DNA of 64,000 nt from DASQFI01 sp035633215 (GCA_035633215.1 DASQFI010000059.1:62001-126000), one strand, 5' to 3'; positions 44,555 to 55,085 are shown, counted from the stretch's first letter. Made by a program: numbers and translations. The notes: generated by a model from the letters alone, not told the origin.

Positions 44555-45358
44555 ATGCCCACGCTCACTCGTCGATCATTCCTGCAAGCCTCTCCGGCGC
44601 TGTTGGCTCCCGTGATGGTGGGGGGCCCGGCGTCCGACCAGGCGCCCGTCGCACCGCCCGCGGCAGGCGCGCCCAGCGCACACTTCCCCACCCACGAACC
44701 TGACGTCGTCCGGGAAGTCGTCGGAGTGTCCCACGGCAACATCGCCCGGCTGAAGCAACTCGTCGACCGTCAGCCATCGCTCGCGCGGGCGTCGTGGGAT
44801 TGGGGATTCGGCGACTGGGAGAGCGCGCTGGGCGCGGCCTCGCACGTCGGGAACCGCAACATTGCCGAGTACCTGCTCTCGAAAGGCGCCCGGCCGACGA
44901 TCTTCTCGGCCACGATGCTCGGCCATCTGGACGTCGTGAAGGCCTTCATCACCGCGCAGCCGGGCGTGCAGAAGACGTGGGGCCCGCACGGCATCACGCT
45001 GCTGTCGCATGCTCAGGCCGGCGGCGAACGCGCCAAGCCCGTGCTCGATTATCTCACCGCGCTGGGGGACGCCAACGAGCGGCCCGCCCTGAAGCCGGTC
45101 ACCGACGACGACATGAAGCGGCTCTCGGGGACGTACGTCTTCGGACCTGGCGCGGACGAACAGATCGAGATCGCCATCGTCCGCGGCAACCTCTCCTTCA
45201 CTCGAACCGGCAAGACCCAGCGCATGCTCATGCACGTCGGGTCGCATGAGTTTTACCCGACCGGGTCATTTGCCACGCGCATCCGGTTCGCGGAGACGTC
45301 CGGACGGCTGACGCTGACGATTCACGATCCTGATTTGGTGCTGACGGGGATGAAATGA
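44555..45358 (+). CDS. Exported ankyrin-repeat protein with Tat-type signal
   Basis: The 267-residue protein starts MPTLTRRSFLQASPALLAP, a Tat signal (TRRSFLQ). The middle carries ankyrin-like repeats (ARASWDWGFGDWESALGAAS, NRNIAEYLLSKGARPTIFSA, MLGHLDVVKAFI), and the end has a beta-rich domain (GTYVFGPGADEQIEIAIVRG). The function is unknown. The longer in-frame upstream start is rejected because it precedes the Tat signal. Its last 131 bp overlap the convergent regulator gene. Confidence 0.82.
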   Translation: MPTLTRRSFLQASPALLAPVMVGGPASDQAPVAPPAAGAPSAHFPTHEPDVVREVVGVSHGNIARLKQLVDRQPSLARASWDWGFGDWESALGAASHVGNRNIAEYLLSKGARPTIFSATMLGHLDVVKAFITAQPGVQKTWGPHGITLLSHAQAGGERAKPVLDYLTALGDANERPALKPVTDDDMKRLSGTYVFGPGADEQIEIAIVRGNLSFTRTGKTQRMLMHVGSHEFYPTGSFATRIRFAETSGRLTLTIHDPDLVLTGMK

Positions 45359-46187
45359 CCGCCTGCGCCAGTGCATCGACGACGTCGCGTTCGAGCGTCG
45401 GCTCGCCCCCGGTCGCAAACAGCGTTTCCTTCACCCAGACGTGCGCTTCGTCCGACGCGCGGATGAGGTGGGTCATCACCCGGTAGCCTTCCGCCTTCTG
45501 CTGGACCTGGCCGATCACGATCAGATCGGCGCCCACCGACTCTCGAATTGCCTTCAGATCGCGGAACGGCCGATCGGTTCGCAGGATTGCGGCATTGCCG
45601 ATTACCGCCAGCCTCCGTTCCCCACCAAGCCTCAGGACCACTGAATCGGTCAGCGTCTGGGCGAGCCGGTCGAACTCCTGGCGCCCGGTTTCGTTGTCGA
45701 ACAGCACGACGGCCACGCGCGTTGTCGGGCCGGCACTCGTCCGCCAGTACGCCCCAAGCGCGGCGGCAACCACGACGAGACCGGCGGCGATGGCGACGCG
45801 CCTGGTCAGAGAAGTCCGTGGTCGGGGTTGTGTGACCGCTGCCGTCTGCGCAAGCGGAGTGGTGTCGGCGACCGGTGTCACCGGGACGAGGAGCCGGTAG
45901 CCCCGCTTCGGAACGGTTTCGATCACGCGTGGCGACTCAGCTGAATCTCCGAGCGCCTCTCTCAGCTTGGCGACAGCGGTATTGAGCCCGGCATCGAAGT
46001 CGACGAACGTCTCGCCGCCCCACAGGCGCTGAACCAGCTCCGCGCGCGTGACGAGCTCGCCCGGCCGCTCGAGCAGCGCCGCCAGGAGCCTGAACGGCAG
46101 ATCCTGAACGCGGATGCGTTCGCCGTTGCGCCACAGCTCTCCAGCGCGGAGGTCGGCTTCGAACTCAGCGAATCGAAGGCGGGTCAT
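45228..46187 (-). CDS. Transmembrane winged-helix regulator (CadC-like)
   Basis: A 319-residue protein: OmpR/CadC-type winged helix (about 1-100, VDFDAGLNTAVAKLREALGD, RVIETVPKRGYRL), a membrane helix (about 130-150, VAIAAGLVVVAAALGAYW), and a C-terminal periplasmic FlgO/TolB-like segment (VAVVLFDNETGRQEFDRLAQ, ESVGADLIVIGQVQQ). The family usually continues with a longer sensor part; here the last about 43 residues are read antisense through the ankyrin gene, so the natural end was probably lost. The ATG lies just inside a 23-bp inverted repeat, which may carry its promoter or disrupt it. Confidence 0.82.
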   Translation of the reverse strand: MTRLRFAEFEADLRAGELWRNGERIRVQDLPFRLLAALLERPGELVTRAELVQRLWGGETFVDFDAGLNTAVAKLREALGDSAESPRVIETVPKRGYRLLVPVTPVADTTPLAQTAAVTQPRPRTSLTRRVAIAAGLVVVAAALGAYWRTSAGPTTRVAVVLFDNETGRQEFDRLAQTLTDSVVLRLGGERRLAVIGNAAILRTDRPFRDLKAIRESVGADLIVIGQVQQKAEGYRVMTHLIRASDEAHVWVKETLFATGGEPTLERDVVDALAQAVISSPSAPNQDRESSASAVRTSPRTGCAWQMTRSGKTHATRRA

Positions 46188-46286
46188 GGGGTCAGGTCTT
46201 GGATTGTCAGGTTTTCACGCGCAACACGTTTTCGTAATACAAAAACGGCGCACCCGCAAGAATCTGACAATCCAAGACCTGACCCC
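46188..46286. repeat. Perfect 23-bp inverted repeat upstream of the regulator gene
   Basis: Arms 46188-46210 (GGGGTCAGGTCTTGGATTG plus TCAG) and 46264-46286 are exact reverse complements, separated by 53 nt that are richer in A and T. It lies between the CadC-like regulator and cstA. The GGGGTCAGGTCTTG start resembles terminal repeats of small mobile elements known from other bacteria. It may be a MITE-like insertion. Confidence 0.85.
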
Positions 46287-46294
46287 TGCTACAC

Positions 46295-48118
<1,824 letters not shown>

Positions 48119-48138
48119 CCGGAGATTCTATGTCAACG

Positions 48139-49890
48139 CTACTTCACGTTCGCGCGTGCGGCCTGGAGCACGTTCTTCGAGCCGTCCTGCACGAACGCGA
48201 CGACGACCAGCGTCTCGGGATTGATCTCCCCCATCGGCCGCCCTTCCGCGCGATAGTCGGGAGGAGTAGCGGCGCTCGACGTCGTCTTGTGGCGGCGCGC
48301 GATTTCGTCGGCCAGCGTGGTCACGACGTCGGCCTTCATGTCCGCGAGATCGAACATGAAGTCCACGGTCGTCTCCGCGCCGCGAATCGCGATGCCGGAT
48401 CCTTTTTCACCCGCGACGCCGCGCACCACCATCGCGTGATGGCGGATGCCGTTCTCGCCCGTGAACGTCAGATGCCGCTCGGCGAGAACGATATGCAATC
48501 GTAGATTGTCGTCGCCGGGAAGGCTGCTGGCCCTGGCCGTGACATTGATCTTTGAACCCGATCGGCTGGCGTGCACCTGAACGACCGCCGTCGGCGCCTT
48601 TTGGAGCGCCTTGTCGATCGTGCCGGTGTAGTCGGCGTAGTTCCGCTGCGTGTTTTCGCGCGGGCCGCCGCCGAGCTTCCCGAGCGCGCCGTTGACGTGC
48701 AGCGTCGGCACGCCTCTGACCTGATAGTACAGGCGGCGCGCGTCGCCGCCGGGCACCACCATCGGATCCGGGCCAGGAATGTGCGCGTGATAGGCGAGCG
48801 GCGCAATCAGCGCTTCCGGATATCGCGCGAGCACGGCGTCCCACGAGAGATCCGCCGAGATGCAGGGGCCGCATGCCGAGCCGGTGAACAGTTCGAGCAG
48901 CACCACACGGTTCGTCACGCCGCCCGTGGGTGTGTACGGCTCTGGCGTCACCGGGCTCGGAAAGTGCTTGTCGTAGACGCGGTCGAGCTCGGCGTCGAGG
49001 CCCGCGTCGCTGCCGCGATGCTGCCGGTACAGCGCACGCATGGCGACGTCCTCGGCCGATTTCATCCGGCCGCTCACGGCCGCAAGCAGGTAGTAGTCGA
49101 GCGCGACGGCGTTGTTGCCGTGCTTGACTTCCAGCTCGGCCAGCATGATCGGCGCGCGCTGGAGCGACGAGTTGAGCTCGAGCGCGTCTTTCAACTCGCG
49201 GGCGGCCTTCTCTTCATGGCCCTGTTCGATATGAAGTCGACCGAGGATCTCGAGCGTCCGGCCGCGTGCCGCGGTCGTCGCAGCCGCCAGGCGCGCCGCG
49301 ATCTCGGGTGTGGTCGGCGTCCTCGCCGGAGTCGTGGCGCCGGTGGTCGGTGGCGCCGCCGAGTCCGCCGGTCCACGCTCGGCAGCCGCCAGCACATCCG
49401 TCAGCGCCTTCTCCGCTTCCGGCAGCACGACCTTGGCGTCCAGCAGCCGGCCGACGATGCCCGGCAGAACCGTAAGCCGCGACTCGGGAGCATTCGCCGC
49501 AAGGCCAGCGACGACACGCTCGAATGCGGCGCTGATCTCGTCCTGTCGATCGCGCAACGTCGCGACGAGGTGCCACAGCACCGCCTCGTCCACCTGACGG
49601 ACGACGAAGACGGCGACCGACGACTTCAGCTCCGATTGCAGCTTCCGGAGCGCGTCGAGTTTCTGGACCGGATCCTGAATCCGGTTCGCGTCCTGCAGCG
49701 CGCGCTGCTCCGCGGTGAGCGCGACGGGCGCGGGCCGAGACGGCGGTGTCGCGGTTTCCTGACTGGCCGTCGAGCTCGACGTCGTCGGCGGCGGGATCGT
49801 TTGCGTCGCCTGGCCGACGGCGTACACCGTACACAGGGCGGCCGAGACTCCCACGCAAACCTGGGCGATCGCGCGCAAGACTCTGGGCAT
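48139..49890 (-). CDS. Exported protein with thioredoxin-like domain (CGPC)
   Basis: The 583-residue protein starts MPRVLRAIAQVCVGVSAAL (signal peptide); the ATG 27 nt upstream is less likely. The N-terminal half is alpha-helical with TPR-like content (RGRTLEILGRLHIEQGHEEK, AVALDYYLLAAVSG). A thioredoxin-like domain begins LLELFTGSACGPCISADLSWD, with redox-active-looking CGPC, and GVPTLHVNG as cis-Pro region. A beta-rich C-terminal domain follows. It could be an extracytoplasmic thiol-disulfide protein. The start is divergent from pntAB with 93 nt in between. Confidence 0.78.
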   Translation of the reverse strand: MPRVLRAIAQVCVGVSAALCTVYAVGQATQTIPPPTTSSSTASQETATPPSRPAPVALTAEQRALQDANRIQDPVQKLDALRKLQSELKSSVAVFVVRQVDEAVLWHLVATLRDRQDEISAAFERVVAGLAANAPESRLTVLPGIVGRLLDAKVVLPEAEKALTDVLAAAERGPADSAAPPTTGATTPARTPTTPEIAARLAAATTAARGRTLEILGRLHIEQGHEEKAARELKDALELNSSLQRAPIMLAELEVKHGNNAVALDYYLLAAVSGRMKSAEDVAMRALYRQHRGSDAGLDAELDRVYDKHFPSPVTPEPYTPTGGVTNRVVLLELFTGSACGPCISADLSWDAVLARYPEALIAPLAYHAHIPGPDPMVVPGGDARRLYYQVRGVPTLHVNGALGKLGGGPRENTQRNYADYTGTIDKALQKAPTAVVQVHASRSGSKINVTARASSLPGDDNLRLHIVLAERHLTFTGENGIRHHAMVVRGVAGEKGSGIAIRGAETTVDFMFDLADMKADVVTTLADEIARRHKTTSSAATPPDYRAEGRPMGEINPETLVVVAFVQDGSKNVLQAARANVK

Positions 49891-49940
49891 GCTGCCCTCC
49901 CTGGATGTGGCTATCACTCTACACTACGGGCCTTTGCCTG

Positions 49941-49965
49941 AGGTTGCTGGGTTTTTCAGCAACCT
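49941..49965. promoter_or_regulatory. Hairpin just upstream of the pntAB promoter region
   Basis: AGGTTGCTG and CAGCAACCT pair with a 7-nt loop GGTTTTT, then a possible -10 TACAGT (49968-49973) lies 9 nt before the GTG of pntAB. The hairpin may overlap the promoter as an operator or represent a small terminator; the sequence alone does not decide. Confidence 0.5.
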
Positions 49966-49982
49966 GATACAGTCTGCCGGCC

Positions 49983-50276
49983 GTGGATTTCCTGATTACC
50001 GCGCTATTCGTGTTCATGCTCGCGGCGTTCCTCGGCCTCGACATCATCCGCCGGGTCTCGAGGCTGCTGCACACGCCGTTGATGGCGCTGACGAACGCGA
50101 TCTCGTCGATCGCCGTCGTCGGGGCCATCATCATCGCCGGTGAGGCGCACGACACGTTGAGTACGTGGCTCGGCGCCGCCGCCGTGTTCGCTTCGACCAC
50201 CAACCTGGTCAGCGGCTACCTCATCACCGACCGCATGCTGCGGATGTTCAAGCGCCGGGAGATCAAGAAGTCGTGA
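49983..50276 (+). CDS. pntAB: NAD(P) transhydrogenase subunit alpha part 2 (membrane part)
   Basis: The 97-residue protein has three to four membrane helices (MDFLITALFVFMLAAFLGLD, ISSIAVVGAIIIAG, AAAVFASTTNLVSGYLITDR) and the short basic end MLRMFKRRE, matching the small PntAB subunit of three-subunit transhydrogenases, which forms part of the proton channel. GTG start. The stop overlaps the PntB GTG start by 4 nt (GTGA). The soluble NAD-binding subunit PntAA, which usually precedes this gene, is absent. Confidence 0.92.
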   Translation: MDFLITALFVFMLAAFLGLDIIRRVSRLLHTPLMALTNAISSIAVVGAIIIAGEAHDTLSTWLGAAAVFASTTNLVSGYLITDRMLRMFKRREIKKS

Positions 50277-51655
50277 CCCAGGCGACGGGCCTGCTGTACC
50301 TCGTTTCGGCCGCCCTGTTCATTCTCGCGCTCCGATGGATGAGCCAGCCCGAGACGGCCAAGCGCGCCGTCATGGCCGCCGTGGGCGGGATGGCGCTCGC
50401 CGTGGGCGGCACCCTGCTCCATCCGGAGATCGTCACCTATAAGTGGATCGGCCTCGCGGCAGCGCTTGGCTTCATCGTCGGGTTTCCGCTCTCGCGCGTG
50501 CCGCTGACGGCGGTTCCTGAACGGACCGGGTTGTCCCAGGCGTTCGGCGGTCTGGCGGCGGGACTGGTCGGCACCGCGAAGTACTATCTCTGGCTCGACG
50601 AAGGCGCGCTCACGTCGTTCCGGATGGCAGTCGTGGCCGGCGAGGTCATTCTTGGGTGTCTCACGGCGACGGGCGGCCTGATGGCGGCCGGCAAGCTCGC
50701 GGAGGTCATCACGACCCGCCCGGTCACCTACAAGGGCCAGAACATCGTCAGCTTCACGCTGCTCGGCGCGGCTGCGGTCCTGGGCGCCTGGCTCGTCTGG
50801 GATCCGACGCAGTCCTGGGCGTTTCCGATCATCATCGCCCTGGCGCTCATCTTCGGCGTGCTCCTGATCCTGCCGATCGGCGGCGCGGACATGCCGACGG
50901 TCATCTCGTTCCTCAATTCCTACGCGGGCCTTGCGGCGGTCGCGATGGGATTCGTGCTGGAGAACTACCTGCTCATCACCGCGGGCGCGCTCGACGGCGC
51001 GTCCGGGTTCGTGCTGTCCCTGATCATGTGCAAAGCCATGAACCGTTCGGTGACGAATGTCCTGTTCGGCGCGTTTGGCGCCGTCCAGGCGACCGTCCAG
51101 GCGGGCGAGCAGCGGACGGTCAAGAGCGCCACGGCGGTCGACGCGGCCGAACTGCTGAGCAACGCCGACAGCGTCGTCATCATCCCGGGCTACGGCATGG
51201 CAGTGGCGCAGGCGCAGCACCGCGTGCGCGATCTCTTCGACCAGCTGTCCAAGCGGGGCGTGGACGTGAAGTTCGCCGTGCATCCCGTCGCCGGCCGGAT
51301 GCCCGGACACATGAACGTGCTGCTCGCCGAAGCGGACATTCCGTATGACCGGCTCGTGGAGATGGAGGACGTCAATCCCGAGATGCCGCAGGTGGACGTC
51401 GCGCTCGTCATCGGCGCCAACGACGTCGTGAACCCGTCGGCGCGGACGGATTCGACGAGTCCGATCTACGGCATGCCGATCATCGACGCCGACAAGGCGC
51501 ACACGGTCCTCGCCATCAAGCGGAGCATGAACCCCGGTTTTGCAGGCATCGACAACGATCTCTACCACGCGAACAACACGCTGATGCTCTTCGGGGACGC
51601 GAAAGCCGTCATCGGCGACATCGTGAAGCAGCTGAGCGGCGAAGGGGTGCATTGA
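50273..51655 (+). CDS. pntB: NAD(P) transhydrogenase subunit beta
   Basis: A 460-residue protein from GTG (VTQATGLLYLVSAALF). Eight or nine membrane helices (about 1-260) precede the NADP-binding domain III (about 285-460) with VVIIPGYGMAVAQAQH, VKFAVHPVAGRMPGHMNVLL and YHANNTLMLFGDAK. The complex uses proton entry to reduce NADP+ with NADH. The subunit looks complete, so function depends on a PntAA encoded elsewhere. Confidence 0.95.
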   Translation: MTQATGLLYLVSAALFILALRWMSQPETAKRAVMAAVGGMALAVGGTLLHPEIVTYKWIGLAAALGFIVGFPLSRVPLTAVPERTGLSQAFGGLAAGLVGTAKYYLWLDEGALTSFRMAVVAGEVILGCLTATGGLMAAGKLAEVITTRPVTYKGQNIVSFTLLGAAAVLGAWLVWDPTQSWAFPIIIALALIFGVLLILPIGGADMPTVISFLNSYAGLAAVAMGFVLENYLLITAGALDGASGFVLSLIMCKAMNRSVTNVLFGAFGAVQATVQAGEQRTVKSATAVDAAELLSNADSVVIIPGYGMAVAQAQHRVRDLFDQLSKRGVDVKFAVHPVAGRMPGHMNVLLAEADIPYDRLVEMEDVNPEMPQVDVALVIGANDVVNPSARTDSTSPIYGMPIIDADKAHTVLAIKRSMNPGFAGIDNDLYHANNTLMLFGDAKAVIGDIVKQLSGEGVH

Positions 51656-51664
51656 AAAGCACGC

Positions 51665-51777
51665 GCAACTGAGAACTTAGAGCTGGATCTATTAGTTTCG
51701 AGTGTCAAGTGCTTCAGTTCCGAGGTCTGAGTTCTGAGTTCTGAGTTCTGAGTTCTGAGTTCTAAGTTCTAAGTTGC
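51665..51777. repeat. AGTTCTG/AGTTCTA heptamer array with hairpin arms
   Basis: From 51725 to 51776 the heptamer AGTTCTG or AGTTCTA repeats about seven times. GCAACTGAGAACTTAG (51665-51680) pairs at 15 of 16 positions with CTAAGTTCTAAGTTGC (51762-51777), so the array can fold back and might terminate the pnt transcript. Confidence 0.8.
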
Positions 51778-51789
51778 AAGGACTGCAGC

Positions 51790-53052
51790 ATGCCACAGCC
51801 CCCTCGGCGCCGGCGGATCACGCTCACTCATCAGATTTTCATCGGACTCGCGCTCGGGGTCGTCCTCGGCTGGTTCGTGAACAACTACCACCCGGACTGG
51901 ATCGCGAACATCCGGCCGTTCAGTCAGATTTTCCTGCGCATGATCAAGATGATCATCGCGCCGCTGATCTTCGCGACGCTCGTGGCGGGCATTGCCGGCG
52001 CCGGCCACTTCAAGCAGGTCGGCCGGATGGGGCTGAAGGCCCTGATCTACTTCGAAATCGTCACGACCATCGCGCTCGTGATCGGTCTCGTCGCGGTGAA
52101 TCTCACCCGGCCGGGCGACGGGTTGGCCCTGCCGACGGAAGAAAGCGGCATCTCGGCGGCCGCTCAAGGCTGGCGCGACATCCTGCTCCACCTGGTGCCC
52201 GAATCGGTCCTCCAGGCGATGGCCACCAACGACGTCCTGCAAATCGTCGTCTTCAGCATCATCTTCGGCATCGCGCTCGGGCTGCTCGGCGAGCGCGGCA
52301 AGCCGATGGTGCACTGGTGCGAACTGCTCGCCGAGACGATGTTCAAGTTCACGAACATCATCATGCACTACGCGCCGATCGGTGTCGGCGCCGCGATGGC
52401 GTACACGGTGGGCCATGGCAGCCTGAGCGTGCTGATCAACCTCGGCCTGCTGGTGCTCACGCTGTACGCCGCGCTGATCGTGTTGATCCTGTTCGTGTTT
52501 CTCCCAATCGCGCTGATGTTCAAAGTGCCGATCCGCAAGTTCGTTCGCGCGGTGCGCGAGCCCGCCATCATCGCGTTCTCCACCACGTCGAGCGAGGCTG
52601 CGCTTCCCCGGGCGATGGAAGTGCTCGAGCGGCTCGGCGTTCCGCGTCGCATCGTGTCGTTTATCCTGCCGCTCGGCTACTCGTTCAATCTCGACGGCAC
52701 GACGCTCTACCTCTCGCTCGCGGCCGTCTTCGTCGCCCAGGCGGCCAACATCGATCTCACCATCGGTCAGCAGATCACGATGCTCCTGACGCTGATGCTG
52801 ACGAGCAAGGGCGTCGCCGGCGTTCCGCGCGCGTCGCTCGTCATCCTGGCGGGCACCCTCGCGAGCTACAACCTTCCGCTGGTCGGCATTACGCTGATTC
52901 TCGGCGTCGACGAGCTGATGGACATGGCACGGACGATGACCAATGTCATCGGTAATTGCCTGGCCACGGTGGTCATCGCGAAGTGGGAGGGAGAGTTCAA
53001 GGAAGCGAGCGACGCGGAATTGGAGGCGGCGGCAGCGAAGGGAGAGATTTGA
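51790..53052 (+). CDS. Dicarboxylate/amino acid:cation symporter (DAACS, GltP/DctA-like)
   Basis: The 420-residue protein starts MPQPPRRRRITLTHQIFIG. Family motifs are AFSTTSSEAALPRAME in the serine-rich re-entrant loop HP1, GYSFNLDGTTLYLSLAAVF, and TSKGVAGVPRAS in HP2. It imports glutamate, aspartate or C4-dicarboxylates with Na+ or H+. Helix 8 retains the NTxG-like Asp region (MDMARTMTNVIGNCLA). The gene follows the pnt genes after a repeat-filled gap and is probably independently transcribed. Confidence 0.93.
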   Translation: MPQPPRRRRITLTHQIFIGLALGVVLGWFVNNYHPDWIANIRPFSQIFLRMIKMIIAPLIFATLVAGIAGAGHFKQVGRMGLKALIYFEIVTTIALVIGLVAVNLTRPGDGLALPTEESGISAAAQGWRDILLHLVPESVLQAMATNDVLQIVVFSIIFGIALGLLGERGKPMVHWCELLAETMFKFTNIIMHYAPIGVGAAMAYTVGHGSLSVLINLGLLVLTLYAALIVLILFVFLPIALMFKVPIRKFVRAVREPAIIAFSTTSSEAALPRAMEVLERLGVPRRIVSFILPLGYSFNLDGTTLYLSLAAVFVAQAANIDLTIGQQITMLLTLMLTSKGVAGVPRASLVILAGTLASYNLPLVGITLILGVDELMDMARTMTNVIGNCLATVVIAKWEGEFKEASDAELEAAAAKGEI

Positions 53053-53160
53053 GGCGGAAGGCTCAGAGGCTCAAAGGCCAAGAGGCTCTACCCGGCCAAT
53101 TCGTCTCACACTCACGTCTCAATGTAGAGGCACCGATATTGCAACACCGCGGATAGGACC

Positions 53161-54156
53161 ATGTCGCGGTTCATGACAACGGTCGGCTGCGCGCTGGCCG
53201 TCTTCGTTGGCGCATGCTCGAAGAATCAGGCGCCGGCGGCGTCGGCGGCAACGAATGTTCCTCCGGCTCCGCTAAATCAGACGGCGCCGTCGACACCCCC
53301 GTCCAAACCACCGGTTCAAATCGAGATGAAGAACGTCCGTCTGCACGTCGACGACGGCATCGTGCTGGACGTGCGTCATCTCCGCGGCGAGATGGTCAGC
53401 AGGGTGGCCGGCCAGCCGCCCGTCTTCGACGATCAGCGGTCGTATCTCCTGCGCGTCCATGCCGCCGACATCGCGATGGACATGCCGAGCCTGACGAACC
53501 TGATGAACCGGCACATCTTTGCCTACGACCATGCACCGTTGAGTGACGTCACCGTCGAGATCGACGAAGGCCAACTCAAGCTCAAGGCGAAGCTCCACAA
53601 GGGCATCCTCGTGCCGATCTCCATGAAGGCGGACGTCGTGGCGACGCCGGACGGCCGGATGCGGCTCAAGACGGACAAGGTCAGTGCGATCAGCGTCCCG
53701 GCCAAGAAGCTGATGAGTCTCTTCGGTCTCGAGCTCGACGACGTCGTGAGCCTGAAGCGGCGCGGGATCGAGGTTCAGGACAACGACATCATCATCGCGC
53801 CGGGCCAGGTGCTGCCGCCGCCGGAGATTCAGGGACGCCTGTCGCGTGTCGCCATCGTGAACGGGCGGCTGCAACAGACCTTTGCTTCGTCGCCGGGAGC
53901 CTCCTCCGCCAAGCTGACTCCGCCCGACCCCGCGAGCCGCAACTACGTCTACTTTTCGGGCTCGGACATCCGCTTCGGCAAGCTGACGATGAGCGGCGCG
54001 GATCTGCAACTCATCGACAGCGATCCGAAGGACGCGTTCGACTTCTTCCCCGCGCGCTATTCACGGCAGCTCGTGGCCGGCTACTCGAAGAACACTCCCG
54101 CGGGTGGACTCAAGACGTACATGCCGGATTACGAGGACCTCGGGCGGAAGAGGTAG
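53161..54156 (+). CDS. Hypothetical lipoprotein, possibly LmeA/DUF2993-like
   Basis: The 331-residue protein begins MSRFMTTVGCALAVFVGAC, with the lipidated Cys at 19 in a good lipobox, followed by a Pro/Ala-rich spacer. The rest is a beta-rich fold with amphipathic helices (MPSLTNLMNRHIFAYDHAPL, VPAKKLMSLFGLELDDVVSL). The arrangement VPISMKADVVATPDGRMRL with a later GRLSRVAIVNG resembles DUF2993/LmeA lipid-binding proteins, but the match is by eye only. It should be anchored in a membrane. It stands alone between two repeat-rich gaps. Confidence 0.75.
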   Translation: MSRFMTTVGCALAVFVGACSKNQAPAASAATNVPPAPLNQTAPSTPPSKPPVQIEMKNVRLHVDDGIVLDVRHLRGEMVSRVAGQPPVFDDQRSYLLRVHAADIAMDMPSLTNLMNRHIFAYDHAPLSDVTVEIDEGQLKLKAKLHKGILVPISMKADVVATPDGRMRLKTDKVSAISVPAKKLMSLFGLELDDVVSLKRRGIEVQDNDIIIAPGQVLPPPEIQGRLSRVAIVNGRLQQTFASSPGASSAKLTPPDPASRNYVYFSGSDIRFGKLTMSGADLQLIDSDPKDAFDFFPARYSRQLVAGYSKNTPAGGLKTYMPDYEDLGRKR

Positions 54157-54174
54157 GGAATTGATTGATTGCGC

Positions 54175-54291
54175 GATCGATCTATCGATCGATTGACGAG
54201 CGTTCGCGCGCGCGAGTCTTGAGTGCAACCGAGCCGGGTAGCCCGGGGCGTCAGCCGGGCAGTGCCCTTCAATCGATCGGATAGATCGATC
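54175..54291. repeat. GATCGATC-rich inverted repeat enclosing a GC-rich hairpin
   Basis: GATCGATCTATCGATCGATT (54175-54194) and the arm 54269-54291 are reverse complements with one extra base. Between them GAGCCGGGTAGCCC and GGGGCGTCAGCCGGGC form a smaller palindromic core. No gene is seen in this gap before TonB. Confidence 0.75.
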
Positions 54292-54362
54292 AATGTCTTT
54301 GAGAACTTCCGGCTTCTACTCGGTGTCGAATGAGGTCACAGGCTGGCAGACAGGGCTCTGCC

Positions 54363-55073
54363 ATGCCTCGGGAGTTGTTCGTCGACTCGTTGACGTCGCG
54401 ATCTGCCCGTCCGCGATCGCGCTGGACGCTGATCGGTTCGCTCGTCGCGCACCTGCTCGTGCTGATCGCGATTGTGGTGATGCCGCTGACCGCGGCCCTT
54501 GACAATCCCGCCATCGCCCCACGATTTGCCGAGTTTATCCATCCGACGCTTCCGCCAACGCCACCGCCCGTCCGGCCGGTCCGCCCGCAGGAACTTCCTC
54601 CGCCCGTCAACCCCGATGCTGCCCCTCCCGAGCCAGGGACGACGATCGCGACAGAAAAGGCTGTTCCGCCCGCTGGAAATCCCGACGGCGTGCCGGTTCC
54701 CGGTCTGCCAGTCACGGTCGGCCGCGCACCAGACGGCATCGGCGCCCGTTCGGTGACCACGCTGGTCGCGCCGCCGGCGCGCGTTCAGCCCGTGCCCGTG
54801 GGGGGGCAGATTCGAGAGCCGCGGCGAATCGCGTACGTGCCTCCGACGTACCCCGTGGTCGCGCAAACGGCGCGGGTCGAAGGCATCGTCATCCTCGAAG
54901 CGATCATCGACGAGACCGGCGCGGTACGCGACGTGCGCGTGCTCCGATCGATCCCGCTGCTCGATCGCGCCGCGATCGACGCCGTCAGCCGCTGGCGCTA
55001 CCTGCCGACGCAATTGAACGGCGTCGCCGTGCCTGTCATCATGACGGTCACAGTCAGCTTCACGCTGCGATAG
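54363..55073 (+). CDS. TonB-like energy transducer
   Basis: A 236-residue protein starting MPRELFVDSLTSRSAR. One N-terminal membrane helix (about 22-44, WTLIGSLVAHLLVLIAIVVM) is followed by a Pro-rich periplasmic spacer (about 58-140) and a C-terminal TonB domain (PPTYPVVAQTARVEGIVILE, DRAAIDAVSRWRYLPTQLNG). It should couple the proton-motive force to outer-membrane receptors. ExbB/ExbD genes are not adjacent. Confidence 0.9.
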   Translation: MPRELFVDSLTSRSARPRSRWTLIGSLVAHLLVLIAIVVMPLTAALDNPAIAPRFAEFIHPTLPPTPPPVRPVRPQELPPPVNPDAAPPEPGTTIATEKAVPPAGNPDGVPVPGLPVTVGRAPDGIGARSVTTLVAPPARVQPVPVGGQIREPRRIAYVPPTYPVVAQTARVEGIVILEAIIDETGAVRDVRVLRSIPLLDRAAIDAVSRWRYLPTQLNGVAVPVIMTVTVSFTLR

Positions 55074-55085
55074 CGAGCAGATCCC

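Noticed and set aside
49941..49965. Riboswitch before pntAB
   Set aside because: Only one small hairpin close to a -10 box; no larger structure or known motif.
51725..51776. Short CRISPR-like repeat
   Set aside because: Seven-nucleotide units without spacers.
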